This document shows, piece after piece, positions 19,840 to 28,526 of a DNA stretch of 64,000 nucleotides; the stretch's first letter is position 1; each line of letters opens with the position of its first letter. The DNA lies in the NCBI GenBank assembly GCA_910587145.1, contig CAJUMH010000001.1, positions 16,465-80,464 of the forward strand, read 5' to 3'. The stretch comes from an uncultured Ruthenibacterium sp. (GTDB lineage: Bacteria; Bacillota; Clostridia; Oscillospirales; Ruminococcaceae). The notes below the pieces were generated by a model, which worked only from the letters and a program-made list of their open reading frames with translations, made no database searches and had not been told where the DNA came from. A program made the translations under genes and the position numbers.

Positions 19840-20024
19840 GTTCTTTCCCTCTCTGTTCCCCTCGTCGGCCTTATTGGCCTGTTGTCCCTGCCGCCCTCGT
19901 CGCTCTGTTTCCCTTGTTGGCCTGTTGCTCCGCCGGCCTCGTTGGCCCTGTTTGCGGCGTTTGCACTTTGCCGCGCGGCGGCATGCCCGGTATATGCCGC
20001 AAAATCCGCTTTCGTTTTTGTGCG
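19840..20024. other. Repeat-rich gap upstream of ecfA1
   Basis: The stretch holds degenerate repeats of CTCTGTTCCCCTCGTCGGCC and TTGTTGGCCTGTTG-like units. It separates the small membrane protein gene from ecfA1. I see no gene, promoter or convincing terminator in it. Confidence 0.5.
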
Positions 20025-20282
20025 CTACGGCTTTTCTGCGGAATCGGGCCGCCGTCCCCGCCTGCGCCGGAGCGCAAGCTTGAGCAGCGCGCCCACGATC
20101 AAAACGCACACCGTATACACACCGCATACCAGAACGCCCGCATACCACGGCGCAGAGCGCATTGCATAGAGGCCCGGATGCGCCGTGTAGTCCCAATAGG
20201 TATAAATTCCGTCTCCGAGCAAAACCCCAACCGAAGAGGCCATAAAGATATTCAGTACACGATCCAGTTTTTTCAGCATCAT
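20025..20282 (-). CDS. Small two-helix membrane protein, unknown
   Basis: This 85-residue protein has two hydrophobic segments (about 10-25 and 45-67) separated by an aromatic loop (GDGIYTYWDYTAHPGLYAMRSAPW) and ends in an Arg-rich cytoplasmic tail. The start has GGAGGGA closely upstream, and the tandem ATGs at 20282 and 20279 are both possible. It is not recognised. It sits between the methyltransferase and ecfA1 on the same strand. Confidence 0.65.
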   Translation of the reverse strand: MMLKKLDRVLNIFMASSVGVLLGDGIYTYWDYTAHPGLYAMRSAPWYAGVLVCGVYTVCVLIVGALLKLALRRRRGRRPDSAEKP

Positions 20283-20438
20283 TCATTCCCTCCAGTCTTT
20301 CCGATTGGCCGCGCCGTATGCCCGTACCGCGCTCTTGCACCGCTCAAAAACCGCCCGAAAGCAAAAGCGAACCGCTCCGAGGGCGGCAAACGGTTCCGCC
20401 TGCCCAAAAGCCGCCGCGCCGCGTGCCGGGAAAGCGCC

Positions 20439-21326
20439 TCAAAGCAGCGAAAGCGCGCTTTCGCCCTCCAGCCACCACGCCGTTGCGCCGCAGGGCACCA
20501 CGCCGCCCGTAGCCGTCACCGGCAGGCCGATCTCGTCGCACGCCGTGCACCCGCCGCGCGCTTTGCCAATGCGCTCGTGCAGCAGATATTCCATCACGCT
20601 GGGCGAAAGACCCGTGGTGTAGCTGTTCACGGCCACAAACAGCGGCGTATCGGAGAGCACCCCGGCGCACAGCGCTACAAAGCCGTCGATGGAATCCTCC
20701 AGCTTCCACACCTCACCGCCCGGGCCGCGCCCATAGCTGGGCGGATCCATGATGATGCCGTCGTACCGCACGCCGCGCCGGATCTCGCGCACCACAAACT
20801 TGGCGCAATCGTCCACGATCCAGCGGATCGGCCGCCCGGCAAGGCCGCTGGCGGCGGCGTTTTCTCTGCCCCAGGCCACCATGCCCTTGCTCGCATCCAC
20901 ATGGCACACGCTCGCGCCTGCTGCCGCGCAGGCCAGTGTGGCGCCGCCCGTATAGCCAAACAGGTTCAGCACCCGCACGGGCCGCCCCGCCGCCGCGATC
21001 AGCCGTGCGTAGGCGTCCCAGTTCACGGCCTGCTCGGGGAACACGCCCGTATGCTTAAAGCCTGTGGGCGAAACCGTCATGCGCAGCGCGCCGTAGCCGA
21101 TGTGCCATTTTTCGGGCATTTTACGGCGCATCTCCCACTGCCCGCCGCCGGATGCGGAGCGGTGATACACCGCGTTCGCGCTGCGCCACAGCGGGCTGCT
21201 CTCGTCGGTTTTCCACAGGATCTGCGGATCGGGCCGCACCAAAAGCGTTTTGCCCCAGCGTTCCAGCCGGTTGCCGTTTGTCGCATCGATGAGCTCATAA
21301 TCCTTCCAGCCGTTTGCCGTGCGCAT
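20439..21326 (-). CDS. Class I SAM-dependent methyltransferase (RlmI/RlmK-like)
   Basis: This 295-residue protein has a Rossmann methyltransferase domain: SAM-binding VLNLFGYTGGATLACAAAGA, acidic VDASKGMVAWGRENA, and the catalytic-type IIMDPPSYGRGPGG motif seen in rRNA and DNA N- or C5-methyltransferases. An N-terminal domain of about 110 residues precedes it. The closest pattern I know is the RlmI/RlmK-like 23S rRNA family, but the target is not certain. The ATG at 21326 follows GGGAGGG at 8 nt. It lies downstream of ruvB on the same strand with a gap of about 200 nt. Confidence 0.85.
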   Translation of the reverse strand: MRTANGWKDYELIDATNGNRLERWGKTLLVRPDPQILWKTDESSPLWRSANAVYHRSASGGGQWEMRRKMPEKWHIGYGALRMTVSPTGFKHTGVFPEQAVNWDAYARLIAAAGRPVRVLNLFGYTGGATLACAAAGASVCHVDASKGMVAWGRENAAASGLAGRPIRWIVDDCAKFVVREIRRGVRYDGIIMDPPSYGRGPGGEVWKLEDSIDGFVALCAGVLSDTPLFVAVNSYTTGLSPSVMEYLLHERIGKARGGCTACDEIGLPVTATGGVVPCGATAWWLEGESALSLL

Positions 21327-21526
21327 GGCGCCCGCCCTCCCCTTTCGCATTCCATCCTCTGTCCTCGCCCGTGCAGCGCGCTGCTCGGCGCCCTCGCCGG
21401 GCCTCTCGTCTGTTTTCCAGTCTCTTCGTTATTTTTCCGCTGCGCGTTCGCGGACAGGCAGAGCGCGCGGCTGCGCCGCGCGGGCCCCTCCGGCGCTTTG
21501 TCTGCCTGTAAGGGCGCGCCCCCTTT

Positions 21527-22591
21527 TTAAAGATCCTCCAGCGATTGCTGGCCGTTTGCCTGCGCAGAGCCGGGGGCCTTCATGCCAAGGTGCTCGTAGG
21601 CATAGCGCGTTACACAGCGGCCGCGCGGCGTGCGCGTCAGATAGCCCAGCTGCATCAGATACGGCTCGCACACGTCCTCCAGCGTCACGGCCTCCTCGCC
21701 CAGCGCAGCCGCGATCGTCTCCAGCCCCACGGGCCCGCCGCCGTACATCTCAATGATGGCGCGCAACAGGCCGCGGTCCATTTCGTCCAGGCCGATCTTG
21801 TCGATGCCCATGCGGTTCAGCGCCTCGCGCGCGATGGCTGCGTTGATAACGCCGTCGCCCAGCACCGTGGCAAAATCCCGCGCGCGCTTTAACAGGCGGT
21901 TTGCCACGCGCGGCGTGCCGCGGCTGCATTTCGCCATTTCCAGCGCGCCGCTCTCCTCGCAGGGCACGTCCAAAATCGACGCCGAGCGGCGGATGATGCG
22001 CGCCAGCTCCTGCGGGGAATAGAGCTCCAGCTTCAAAAGCACGCCAAACCGGTCGCGCAGAGGGCTGGTGATCTGCCCCGCGCGCGTGGTCGCGCCCACC
22101 AGCGTAAAGCGCGGCAGGTTGATGCGGATGGACTGCGCGGCCGGGCCCTTGCCGATCATGATATCCAGCGCGTAATCCTCCAGCGCGGGATAGAGCACCT
22201 CCTCCACCTGGCGGGAAAGGCGGTGGATCTCGTCGATAAAGAGCACGTCGCCCTCCTGCAGATTCGTTAAAAGCGCGGCCAGATCGCCGGGCTTTTCAAT
22301 GGCCGGGCCGCTGGTGATGCGGATCTGCACGCCCATCTCGTGCGCCACAATGCACGCCAGCGTCGTTTTGCCAAGGCCCGGCGGGCCGTACAGCAGCAGA
22401 TGATCCAGCGGCTCGCCGCGCATCTTCGCGGCCTGCAGATAGATCTTTAAATTTTCCTTGGCTTTCTCCTGCCCGATGTATTCCGCCAGTGTCTTTGGGC
22501 GAAGCGTAGCCTCGCTGTCCAGATCCTCCGGCTCGGTTTCGGGGCTGACAAGCCGCGCAGCGGAATCGACCGCAACGGTTTCCAGCGCCAT
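21527..22591 (-). CDS. ruvB: Holliday junction branch migration helicase RuvB
   Basis: This 354-residue AAA+ motor drives branch migration with RuvA. It shows the [12 protein letters not shown]-terminus, Walker A GPPGLGKT (69-76), Walker B with Asp120-Glu121 in LFIDEIHRL, sensor 1 GATTRAG, the RDRFG arginine finger region, and the C-terminal winged helix with [16 protein letters not shown]. It starts 3 nt after the ruvA stop, so the genes are translationally coupled. Confidence 0.98.
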   Translation of the reverse strand: MALETVAVDSAARLVSPETEPEDLDSEATLRPKTLAEYIGQEKAKENLKIYLQAAKMRGEPLDHLLLYGPPGLGKTTLACIVAHEMGVQIRITSGPAIEKPGDLAALLTNLQEGDVLFIDEIHRLSRQVEEVLYPALEDYALDIMIGKGPAAQSIRINLPRFTLVGATTRAGQITSPLRDRFGVLLKLELYSPQELARIIRRSASILDVPCEESGALEMAKCSRGTPRVANRLLKRARDFATVLGDGVINAAIAREALNRMGIDKIGLDEMDRGLLRAIIEMYGGGPVGLETIAAALGEEAVTLEDVCEPYLMQLGYLTRTPRGRCVTRYAYEHLGMKAPGSAQANGQQSLEDL

Positions 22592-22594
22592 CGA

Positions 22595-23203
22595 TCACTT
22601 CCCCCTTTTCCCAATGCCCTGCAGCGCAAGACGGATGAGTTCCGGCGTGGGCAAAGACGCATCCAGCCCCGCCAGCGCCCCGGCAGCCTCGCTGCCCGTA
22701 TAGCCAAGGCTTGTCAGCGCGGCAACGGCCTGCGCCACGCTGCCCGCCGGCGCGGCCGCAGCGCCCGGCAGGGCGTCCGCCGTAAGCGCGCCGCCCAGCG
22801 CCTTACCCACCTTATCGCGCAGCTCCAGCACAATGCGCTGCGCAAGCTTGGGCCCCACGCCGTTTGCCGCCGTAAACGATTTGTGGTCCCCGGACGAGGC
22901 TGCCAGCACAATGCGCTGCGGGCTGAGCGCGCTTAGAATGGCCAGCGCCACGCGCGGCCCCACACCGGAAACGCCTGTCAGCAAACGAAACATGGCCTGG
23001 CTCTCCCGGTCGGCAAAGCCGTACAGGGAAACGTCGTTTTCGGTAACGTTCATGCACGTATACAGCGTGCATTCCTCGCCCACGGCCGGCAGCGCGCCCG
23101 CCGTGCTGGAGGGGATGGACGCAAGATAGCCCACGCCCGCGCAGCTGATGACAGCGGCGTCCGGCGTTTTTTCCAGCAGCTTTCCGGTAAGACAAACGAT
23201 CAT
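22595..23203 (-). CDS. ruvA: Holliday junction DNA-binding protein RuvA
   Basis: This 202-residue protein binds four-way junctions as a tetramer and loads RuvB. It has the OB-fold N-terminus (MIVCLTGKLLEKTPDAAVISCAGVGY), the acidic-pin region, helix-hairpin-helix motifs in TGVSGVGPRVALAIL and ANGVGPKLAQRIVLEL, and the RuvB-contacting C-terminal domain (AVAALTSLGYTGSEA). It is followed by ruvB at 3 nt. Confidence 0.98.
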   Translation of the reverse strand: MIVCLTGKLLEKTPDAAVISCAGVGYLASIPSSTAGALPAVGEECTLYTCMNVTENDVSLYGFADRESQAMFRLLTGVSGVGPRVALAILSALSPQRIVLAASSGDHKSFTAANGVGPKLAQRIVLELRDKVGKALGGALTADALPGAAAAPAGSVAQAVAALTSLGYTGSEAAGALAGLDASLPTPELIRLALQGIGKRGK

Positions 23204-23310
23204 GGCGCTCTTTTCCTTTCCTTTTCCTCAGCGTGGAACTGTTGGCAAAGCCGCCCCTTTGAAAATTTCGGGGTTTTGTTTGTCAAAAGCCCCGGCATCT
23301 TCCGAAGGGC

Positions 23311-23400
23311 GATGCAAATTCCCTCTCTCCTGCGCGGGCCGGAAAACGATGCAAATCTCCGCCCCCCTGTGCGGGCCGGTGAACGATTGCGCGGGCCGCC
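23311..23400. repeat. 37-bp tandem repeat between ruvC and ruvA
   Basis: Units beginning GATGCAAAT at 23311 and 23348, and a partial unit at 23385, share TGCGCGGGCCGG and GAACGAT-type ends. No gene lies in the 210-nt gap. Confidence 0.75.
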
Positions 23401-23413
23401 GCAGAAAAGGCCG

Positions 23414-23935
23414 CTACTCGTACCCCATCTGCTGGCGCTTTGTTTTTGCAATGCCGTACTGTCTGGAACGGTAGCTGTACGCATGGCAAATAGCCATTGC
23501 CAGCGCGTCGGCGGTATCGTCCGGCTTTGGCACGGCGGGCAGCTTCAAAATGCGGCGCGTCATCTCCTGCACCTGCTTTTTGGGCGCGCGGCCATAGCCC
23601 GAAACGCTCTGCTTTACCTGCAGCGGCGTATATTCAAACACCGGCACGCCCGCCTGACGCGCGCACAAAAGCAGCACTCCGCGCGCCTCGGCCACGGCAA
23701 TGACGGTTTTCTGGTTCGTGGTATAAAACAACGTCTCAATGGCCATTGCGTCCGGCTGCACCATGCGCAGAAGCTCCGTCATATCCTCGTATATTTCGGC
23801 AAGACGGTCTTCAAAGGTAGTGTGCGCTTTTGTGGTGATGGCACCGTAGCGCAGCGCGGTGAGCGTGCTGCGGGTATCGTCCAGCGCGCCGAAGCCCACA
23901 ATGGCATAGCCCGGGTCGATGCCCAAGATCCGCAC
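23414..23935 (-). CDS. ruvC: Crossover junction endodeoxyribonuclease RuvC
   Basis: This 173-residue Holliday-junction resolvase has the expected catalytic acidic residues: Asp7 in RILGIDPGY, Glu67 in AMAIETLF, and Asp140/Asp143 in PKPDDTADALAMAIC. The start is GTG at 23935, just ahead of the conserved RILGIDPG strand with AAGGGGGG 7 nt upstream. The longer ATG-started frame is an Arg/Lys-rich repeat-derived extension and is rejected. It leads the ruvC-ruvA-ruvB run. Confidence 0.97.
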   Translation of the reverse strand: MRILGIDPGYAIVGFGALDDTRSTLTALRYGAITTKAHTTFEDRLAEIYEDMTELLRMVQPDAMAIETLFYTTNQKTVIAVAEARGVLLLCARQAGVPVFEYTPLQVKQSVSGYGRAPKKQVQEMTRRILKLPAVPKPDDTADALAMAICHAYSYRSRQYGIAKTKRQQMGYE

Positions 23936-24031
23936 GGCAATGCCCCCCTTCTTTGCAAAAAGCGCATATAAATAGTATGATACCACAAATCGCCGCCTGT
24001 TACAACCCGCGCGGGCGCGGGTTTTGCGTTT

Positions 24032-24128
24032 TTCGCAGATTTTGCCGTTCTTCGCACGTTTTGCCATTCTTCGCACATTTGCTGTTTTTTCGCAGGTTTC
24101 ATCGTTTTTTCGCACGTTTTTCCGTCTT
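24032..24128. repeat. Imperfect 19-bp tandem repeat
   Basis: Five copies of a unit beginning TTCGCA (24032, 24051, 24070, 24089, 24109) with T-rich ends, in the divergent gap between ruvC and the SPFH gene. Spacing is 19, 19, 19 and 20 bp. Confidence 0.85.
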
Positions 24129-24161
24129 TGTGCTCCGCCGCGCAAAGCCGTCGAAAAAGTG

Positions 24162-24196
24162 TTGACAAATAGAAATCATTATGATATCATTATAAT
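24162..24196 (+). promoter_or_regulatory. Promoter of the SPFH operon with overlapping palindrome
   Basis: TTGACA at 24162-24167 is followed after 17 bp by TATCAT at 24185-24190; a perfect TATAAT lies just beyond at 24191-24196. The perfect palindrome ATGATATCAT (24181-24190) overlaps the -10, so a repressor could act here. Confidence 0.7.
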
Positions 24197-24217
24197 CAAA
24201 GAAAGGGGGACACTCCC

Positions 24218-25210
24218 ATGAAAGAAAAAATACTCACCACAAAGAAAAACGGCATGAAGCTGCTGCTCGGCATTCTTGCGCTGTACCTTGTGGCCGTCGC
24301 GCTGTTTGCGCAGGGCATCCGGATGGACGTTGCACAGGCGGACGGCTCGGCTTACTTTTTCGTACCGGCGTGCGTGATCTTCGGGCTGGGCTGGATCCCG
24401 CTGTGCGGCCTGAAGGTTCTCAAGCCGCAGGAGGCCGTTGTGCTCACGCTGTTCGGCAACTATATCGGCACGCTGCGCAGCGAGGGCTTTTACGCGGTGA
24501 ATCCGTTCTGCACGGCCGTCAACCCCGCCGCGGGCACAAAGCTTGCGCAGAGCGGCGACGTGCACGGGCAGCGCGCGGCAGAGAGCGCTGTCACGAACAA
24601 AAAGATCTCGCTGAAAAACATGACGCTCAGCAACGGCCGGCAAAAGATCAACGATTGTCTGGGCAACCCGGTAGAGATCGGCATCGCCGTGATCTGGAGA
24701 GTTACCGATACGGCCAAAGCGGTTTTTAACGTGGACAACTACAAGGAATATCTCTCCCTACAGTGCGACAGCGCGCTGCGCAATATCGTGCGCATTTATC
24801 CCTACGATGTTGCGCCCAATGTGGATACCACGGGCGACGGAAAGGCGGACGAGGGCAGCCTGCGCGGCTCGAGCGAGACGGTGGCGCAGCGCATTCGCGA
24901 CGAGATCCAGAGCAAGGTGGCGGACGCGGGGCTGGAGATCGTAGAGGCGCGCATTACCTACCTCGCTTACGCGCCGGAGATCGCATCTGTAATGCTGCAG
25001 CGCCAGCAGGCCAGCGCGATTATTGACGCGCGCAAGATGATCGTGGACGGCGCGGTGGGCATGGTGGAGATGGCGCTGGAACGCCTGGGCGAAAACAAGG
25101 TCGTCCAGCTGGACGAGGAACGCAAGGCGGCCATGGTGTCGAACCTGCTCGTCGTTCTGTGCGGCAACCGCGACGCGCAGCCGGTGGTAAACTCCGGCAG
25201 CCTGTACTGA
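24218..25210 (+). CDS. SPFH/Band 7 domain protein
   Basis: This 330-residue protein has two N-terminal hydrophobic segments (about 13-35 and 45-63). An SPFH domain begins around [31 protein letters not shown], and a C-terminal coiled part contains [30 protein letters not shown]. It belongs to the flotillin/stomatin-like group that forms membrane-associated oligomeric scaffolds. The start follows AAAGGGGG with a strong promoter upstream. A small ribbon-helix-helix gene follows 4 nt after its stop, a pairing seen in other Bacillota. Confidence 0.92.
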   Translation: MKEKILTTKKNGMKLLLGILALYLVAVALFAQGIRMDVAQADGSAYFFVPACVIFGLGWIPLCGLKVLKPQEAVVLTLFGNYIGTLRSEGFYAVNPFCTAVNPAAGTKLAQSGDVHGQRAAESAVTNKKISLKNMTLSNGRQKINDCLGNPVEIGIAVIWRVTDTAKAVFNVDNYKEYLSLQCDSALRNIVRIYPYDVAPNVDTTGDGKADEGSLRGSSETVAQRIRDEIQSKVADAGLEIVEARITYLAYAPEIASVMLQRQQASAIIDARKMIVDGAVGMVEMALERLGENKVVQLDEERKAAMVSNLLVVLCGNRDAQPVVNSGSLY

Positions 25211-25214
25211 GCCT

Positions 25215-25412
25215 ATGGCGGAAAAAAAGCAGATTCCGCTGCGCATCTCCGAACAGCTCTACGCCGCGCTTGCGGCGTGGGCCGAAGATGATTTTCGCTC
25301 TGTAAACGGGCAGATCGAATATCTGCTCTCGGAGTGCGTGCGCCAGCGCAAAAAAAACGGCGCGCCGGTTCCCAAAGAGCTGGACGTGCCGCCGAAGCTG
25401 GATCTACAGTAG
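25215..25412 (+). CDS. Arc-type ribbon-helix-helix protein
   Basis: This 65-residue protein carries a ribbon-helix-helix pattern: [40 protein letters not shown], in which the IPLRIS strand would pair in a dimer and insert into the DNA major groove. It may be an autorepressor or an adaptor of the SPFH operon. It begins 4 nt after the SPFH stop, so it is co-transcribed. The Lys/Pro-rich tail is unstructured. The target is unknown. Confidence 0.82.
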   Translation: MAEKKQIPLRISEQLYAALAAWAEDDFRSVNGQIEYLLSECVRQRKKNGAPVPKELDVPPKLDLQ

Positions 25413-25591
25413 CAGAGAGCGGCGCCCACACCGCTTTTCATCGGGCCTGCCGGGTTCTTTGGGGCTTGTCCGCCTTGGCAGACGCCATGGAAGAGAGGGC
25501 TTTTGCACTTCTTTGCGCGATTCTGTGGCAGATTGCGGCAGATATTATAAAAGCCAAAAGTGGCCAAAGGGCTTGAAAGGAGAACTGCGTC

Positions 25592-25735
25592 ATGAACCGC
25601 AGAGAGATCATTGCCACCGTCCTTCTGATCGCGGGGTTTCTGGTGAAGCTGATCGAAATGGTGGTCTATCACAGGCGAGGCAAAAAATGGAAAGATCTGG
25701 GCTGCACCCAGCCAGTGGACGACGAATACGAATAA
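25592..25735 (+). CDS. Small single-helix membrane protein (47 aa)
   Basis: A start ATG at 25592 with AAAGGAG 9 nt upstream opens a 47-residue frame. One membrane helix (residues 6-24, IIATVLLIAGFLVKLIEMV) is followed by a basic patch (HRRGKKWK) and an acidic end (PVDDEYE). The clean ribosome binding site, sensible topology and a strong terminator 70 nt later support a real gene. It is not recognised. It lies after the SPFH and ribbon-helix-helix genes and may act with the SPFH scaffold. Confidence 0.6.
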   Translation: MNRREIIATVLLIAGFLVKLIEMVVYHRRGKKWKDLGCTQPVDDEYE

Positions 25736-25794
25736 GAAAATGCTTGCCGCCCAAGGCCGGCCAGGGCTGCCCAAAGCTCCCCGGAACCGCCTTT

Positions 25795-26289
25795 TCAAAA
25801 ACGACAAAGGCCGCCGCACAAAAATCGTGCGGCGGCCTTTGCGCTGTGCCGGCTCTTTTTGCACGGCGGCTTTTTTGCACGGCGGCCTGCCTCTGTACAA
25901 GCCGCGGCAAATCTGTTATTATCGTCTATATTCAATATCCTATTTTTCAAGGGCGTTTTTACTGCTGTAAAAATATTTTCATCGACATATTGGAAACGCA
26001 AAAAATGCCACAGAGGGAGCGCATTAGCAATCTCTTCCGTTGGCATTTCTCTTCCGGTGCGTTTGTATTCCTCCAAAAACTTCCTATATTCGATAGAATC
26101 GATTTGTCTGCGCCCAAATGTAGAATGATACCGAACCGCTGTGTGACGAAATTGGCACCATCGCAGCTCTAAAAAAACGTCGAAAGAAAAGGCGTCTATC
26201 ACGTCGATCCGTAAAAACAGCGGCTCCCCCCTCTCCTCAGGGATTTGGTGAAACATTTCGCAATGCTCGCTCCATGTGTTTCCTTCCAT
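25795..26289 (-). CDS. Hypothetical protein in an AT-rich island
   Basis: This 164-residue frame is unrecognised. Residues 1-110 look like a real globular protein (RGEPLFLRIDVIDAFSFDVF, LRWCQFRHTAVRYHST). The last 35 residues (Ala/Lys/Arg/Cys-rich) are encoded by the left part of the region and by the terminator hairpin itself, which suggests the original stop was lost or a frameshift occurred. Base composition at 25900-26300 is clearly more AT-rich than the flanks. The start has GAGG 10 nt upstream. It may be a recent acquisition or a decaying gene. Confidence 0.5.
   Translation of the reverse strand: MEGNTWSEHCEMFHQIPEERGEPLFLRIDVIDAFSFDVFLELRWCQFRHTAVRYHSTFGRRQIDSIEYRKFLEEYKRTGREMPTEEIANALPLWHFLRFQYVDENIFTAVKTPLKNRILNIDDNNRFAAACTEAGRRAKKPPCKKSRHSAKAAARFLCGGLCRF
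25806..25840. terminator. Strong bidirectional terminator hairpin
   Basis: AAAGGCCGCCGCAC (25806-25819) pairs perfectly with GTGCGGCGGCCTTT (25827-25840), with a 7-nt loop. It would end the plus-strand SPFH operon. The minus-strand frame 25795-26289 runs through it. Confidence 0.85.
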
Positions 26290-26444
26290 CTTATCGCATC
26301 CTCTGTTTTTTAATCGGCCGGCGTTTTGCGGCCGGGCAGATTTTTAAAATCTGGGGCCGCCGAAAGGAAAACCGTCAGCAACCGAATATGCCAAATATAA
26401 AAACCACAATTTGGGCGCCCGCACCCCCCGCTTTGGCGCTTCGC

Positions 26445-27974
26445 TCACTGGTTATACCAGTATTTCCTGTCCAGATTGCGGTACTGCACCGCCTCAAAAA
26501 CGTGCTCGGCCTCAATGCGTTCGCTGCCGGCAAGATCGGCAATGGTACGGCTCACCTTTAAAATGCGGTCGTAGGCCCGCGCGGAAAGGCCCATGCGCTC
26601 GAAGGCCGCGCGCAGCACACGGTCGGCGTCCGGCGCAAGGCGGCACACCCGGCGCAGCACGGGGCCCGTCATGCGTGCGTTGCACGAAACGCCCGTTCCC
26701 GCGTAGCGCTTCGTCTGCACGGCGCGCGCCGCCAGCACCCGCTTTAAGATCTCCGCGCTGCGCTCGCCCGCCGTATCGCCCGCAAGATCGTCATATTCCA
26801 CGGGCGAAACCTCCACGTGCAGATCGATGCGATCCAGCAGCGGGCCGGAAATGCGCTGTAAGTACCGCTCAATGGCATACGGCGTGCACGAGCACGCGCG
26901 CGTGGGATGGCCGAAATAGCCGCACGGGCAGGGATTCATGGCGGCCGCCAGCATCATGCCGCACGGAAACGTCGCCGTGCCCGCCACACGGCTCACCGTC
27001 ACCTCGCCGTCCTCCAGCGGCTGGCGCAGGATCTCCAGCGCATCGCGCTGGAATTCCGGCAGCTCGTCCAAAAACAGAACGCCGTTATGCGCAAAACTCA
27101 CCTCGCCGGGGCGCGGCATGCTGCCGCCGCCCACCAGCCCCGCCGCGCTCACGGAATGGTGCGGCGCACGGAACGGGCGGTGATTCATAAGGCCGCTGCC
27201 GCGCGGCAAAGCGCCCGCCACGGAATAAACCTGTGTGGTCTCCACGGCCTCGGCGCGCGTCAGCGGCGGCAGAATGCCCGGCAGGCGCTTGGCCAGCATC
27301 GATTTGCCCGTGCCGGGCGCGCCGATGAGCAGAATGTTGTGCCCGCCCGCCGCCGCGATTTCCATCGCGCGGCGCGCCTCCGGCTGGCCGCGCACATCGG
27401 AAAAATCCGGTACGCCCTCAAGGCCGCCCGGTGCAAACTCCGTGGGCGGCGCGGGCGCCAGCAGCGCCTCGCCTGTCAAATGGCGCACCGCGTCCAGCGC
27501 CGTGTTTACGGGATACACCTCGATCCCTCCGGCCGCGGCGGCCTCGGCCGCATTGCCCGCGGGCACAAACAGGCGCCGGATTCCCTGCCTTTGCGCGGCC
27601 AGCGCCATCGGCAGCACGCCCGTCACCTCGCGCACGCCGCCGTCCAGCGAAAGCTCGCCCAGAAACGCCGTGTCGGCGTCCGGCGCGGCCAGCTGCCCGG
27701 ACGCCGCCAAAATCGCCAGCAGCACGGGCAGATCGTACACCGGCCCGGTTTTGCGGATATCTCCGGGCGCAAGGTTCACCGTAATGCGGCTCACCGGCCA
27801 TGTGAACGAAAGGTTTTTCAGCGCGCTGCGCACGCGGTCGGCGGCCTCGCGCACGGCGCTGTCCGGCAGGCCCACAATCGCAAACTGCGGCAGCCCGCCG
27901 CTGATATCCGCCTCGACGCCGACGCCAAAGCCCCGAAGCGCAAACACGCCCAGACTCTTTACCCGCGCAAACAT
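26445..27974 (-). CDS. YifB-family Mg-chelatase-like AAA ATPase
   Basis: This 509-residue protein has an N-terminal Lon-protease-like fold domain (residues about 20-170, ISGGLPQFAIVGLPDSAVREAADRVRSAL). A Mg-chelatase ChlI-like AAA+ module follows (Walker A GAPGTGKS, Walker B VLFLDELPEF), then a cysteine-containing stretch NPCPCGYFGHPTRACSC, and the C-terminal helical domain. This is the YifB/ComM architecture; ComM relatives are branch-migration helicases in natural transformation. The start follows GGGGGAA. It is monocistronic here, downstream of a repeat-rich gap. Confidence 0.93.
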   Translation of the reverse strand: MFARVKSLGVFALRGFGVGVEADISGGLPQFAIVGLPDSAVREAADRVRSALKNLSFTWPVSRITVNLAPGDIRKTGPVYDLPVLLAILAASGQLAAPDADTAFLGELSLDGGVREVTGVLPMALAAQRQGIRRLFVPAGNAAEAAAAGGIEVYPVNTALDAVRHLTGEALLAPAPPTEFAPGGLEGVPDFSDVRGQPEARRAMEIAAAGGHNILLIGAPGTGKSMLAKRLPGILPPLTRAEAVETTQVYSVAGALPRGSGLMNHRPFRAPHHSVSAAGLVGGGSMPRPGEVSFAHNGVLFLDELPEFQRDALEILRQPLEDGEVTVSRVAGTATFPCGMMLAAAMNPCPCGYFGHPTRACSCTPYAIERYLQRISGPLLDRIDLHVEVSPVEYDDLAGDTAGERSAEILKRVLAARAVQTKRYAGTGVSCNARMTGPVLRRVCRLAPDADRVLRAAFERMGLSARAYDRILKVSRTIADLAGSERIEAEHVFEAVQYRNLDRKYWYNQ

Positions 27975-28050
27975 TTTGCCGTTCCCCCTAAATGGCCGGT
28001 TCCGGCCCAAAGGCTCCGTTTGCTCCTTTGGCCGCCCGTTTCCGTCAGAA

Positions 28051-28128
28051 TGTTCTTTTCCTGTGTTTTCCGTTCTTTTCCGTGCTTTCTGTTCTTTTCC
28101 TGTGTTTTCCGTTCTTTTCCGTGCTTTC
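28051..28128. repeat. Perfect 39-bp tandem duplication
   Basis: Two identical 39-bp units (28051-28089 and 28090-28128) each contain two TTCTTTTCC half-units. It lies between the divergent yifB and phosphoglucomutase genes. Exact identity implies a recent duplication. Confidence 0.9.
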
Positions 28129-28378
28129 TTCAGTATACTGCAAATTTGTTTTTTTCACAAGCAAACGTGCGCAAACAGATCCGGCTCATTTGCCACGGCC
28201 GCCGCTTCCTGCCACAGGGAAATCGCGCCAGTGATCAAAACCCCTGCGCGGCCCTTGCGGGCATTTTGTGTTCTTTTCCCGCCGCCCTGTGTACAGAGCA
28301 TCGCGCGTTTTTTGGATGAATTGCGCAAATTTTGGGCATTGCGCACAGGTTTTTTCAAGATTTTTGTCAAGGTGCGAA

Positions 28379-28420
28379 TTGACATGCTTTGCGCGATACG
28401 ATATGATATTTATATATCAT
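28379..28420 (+). promoter_or_regulatory. Promoter of the phosphoglucomutase gene with inverted repeat
   Basis: TTGACA (28379-28384), 17 bp, TATGAT (28402-28407). An inverted repeat ATGATAT-TTAT-ATATCAT (28403-28420) overlaps the -10 and start-site region. A GC-rich leader of about 110 nt follows before the coding start; I could not match it to a riboswitch. Confidence 0.75.
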
Positions 28421-28526
28421 TGTCCCATGCCAAAGGGTGCGCCCGGCGGCGCGGGAACGAATCCGGGAGAGCGTTTTGTCCGGCCGGGCCGGGCGGCGCG
28501 GCTCCTTACGAAAGCGGGGCTTATTG

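Noticed and set aside
28408-28526. Riboswitch in the phosphoglucomutase leader
   Set aside because: The leader is GC-rich and foldable, but I could match no known aptamer core by eye.
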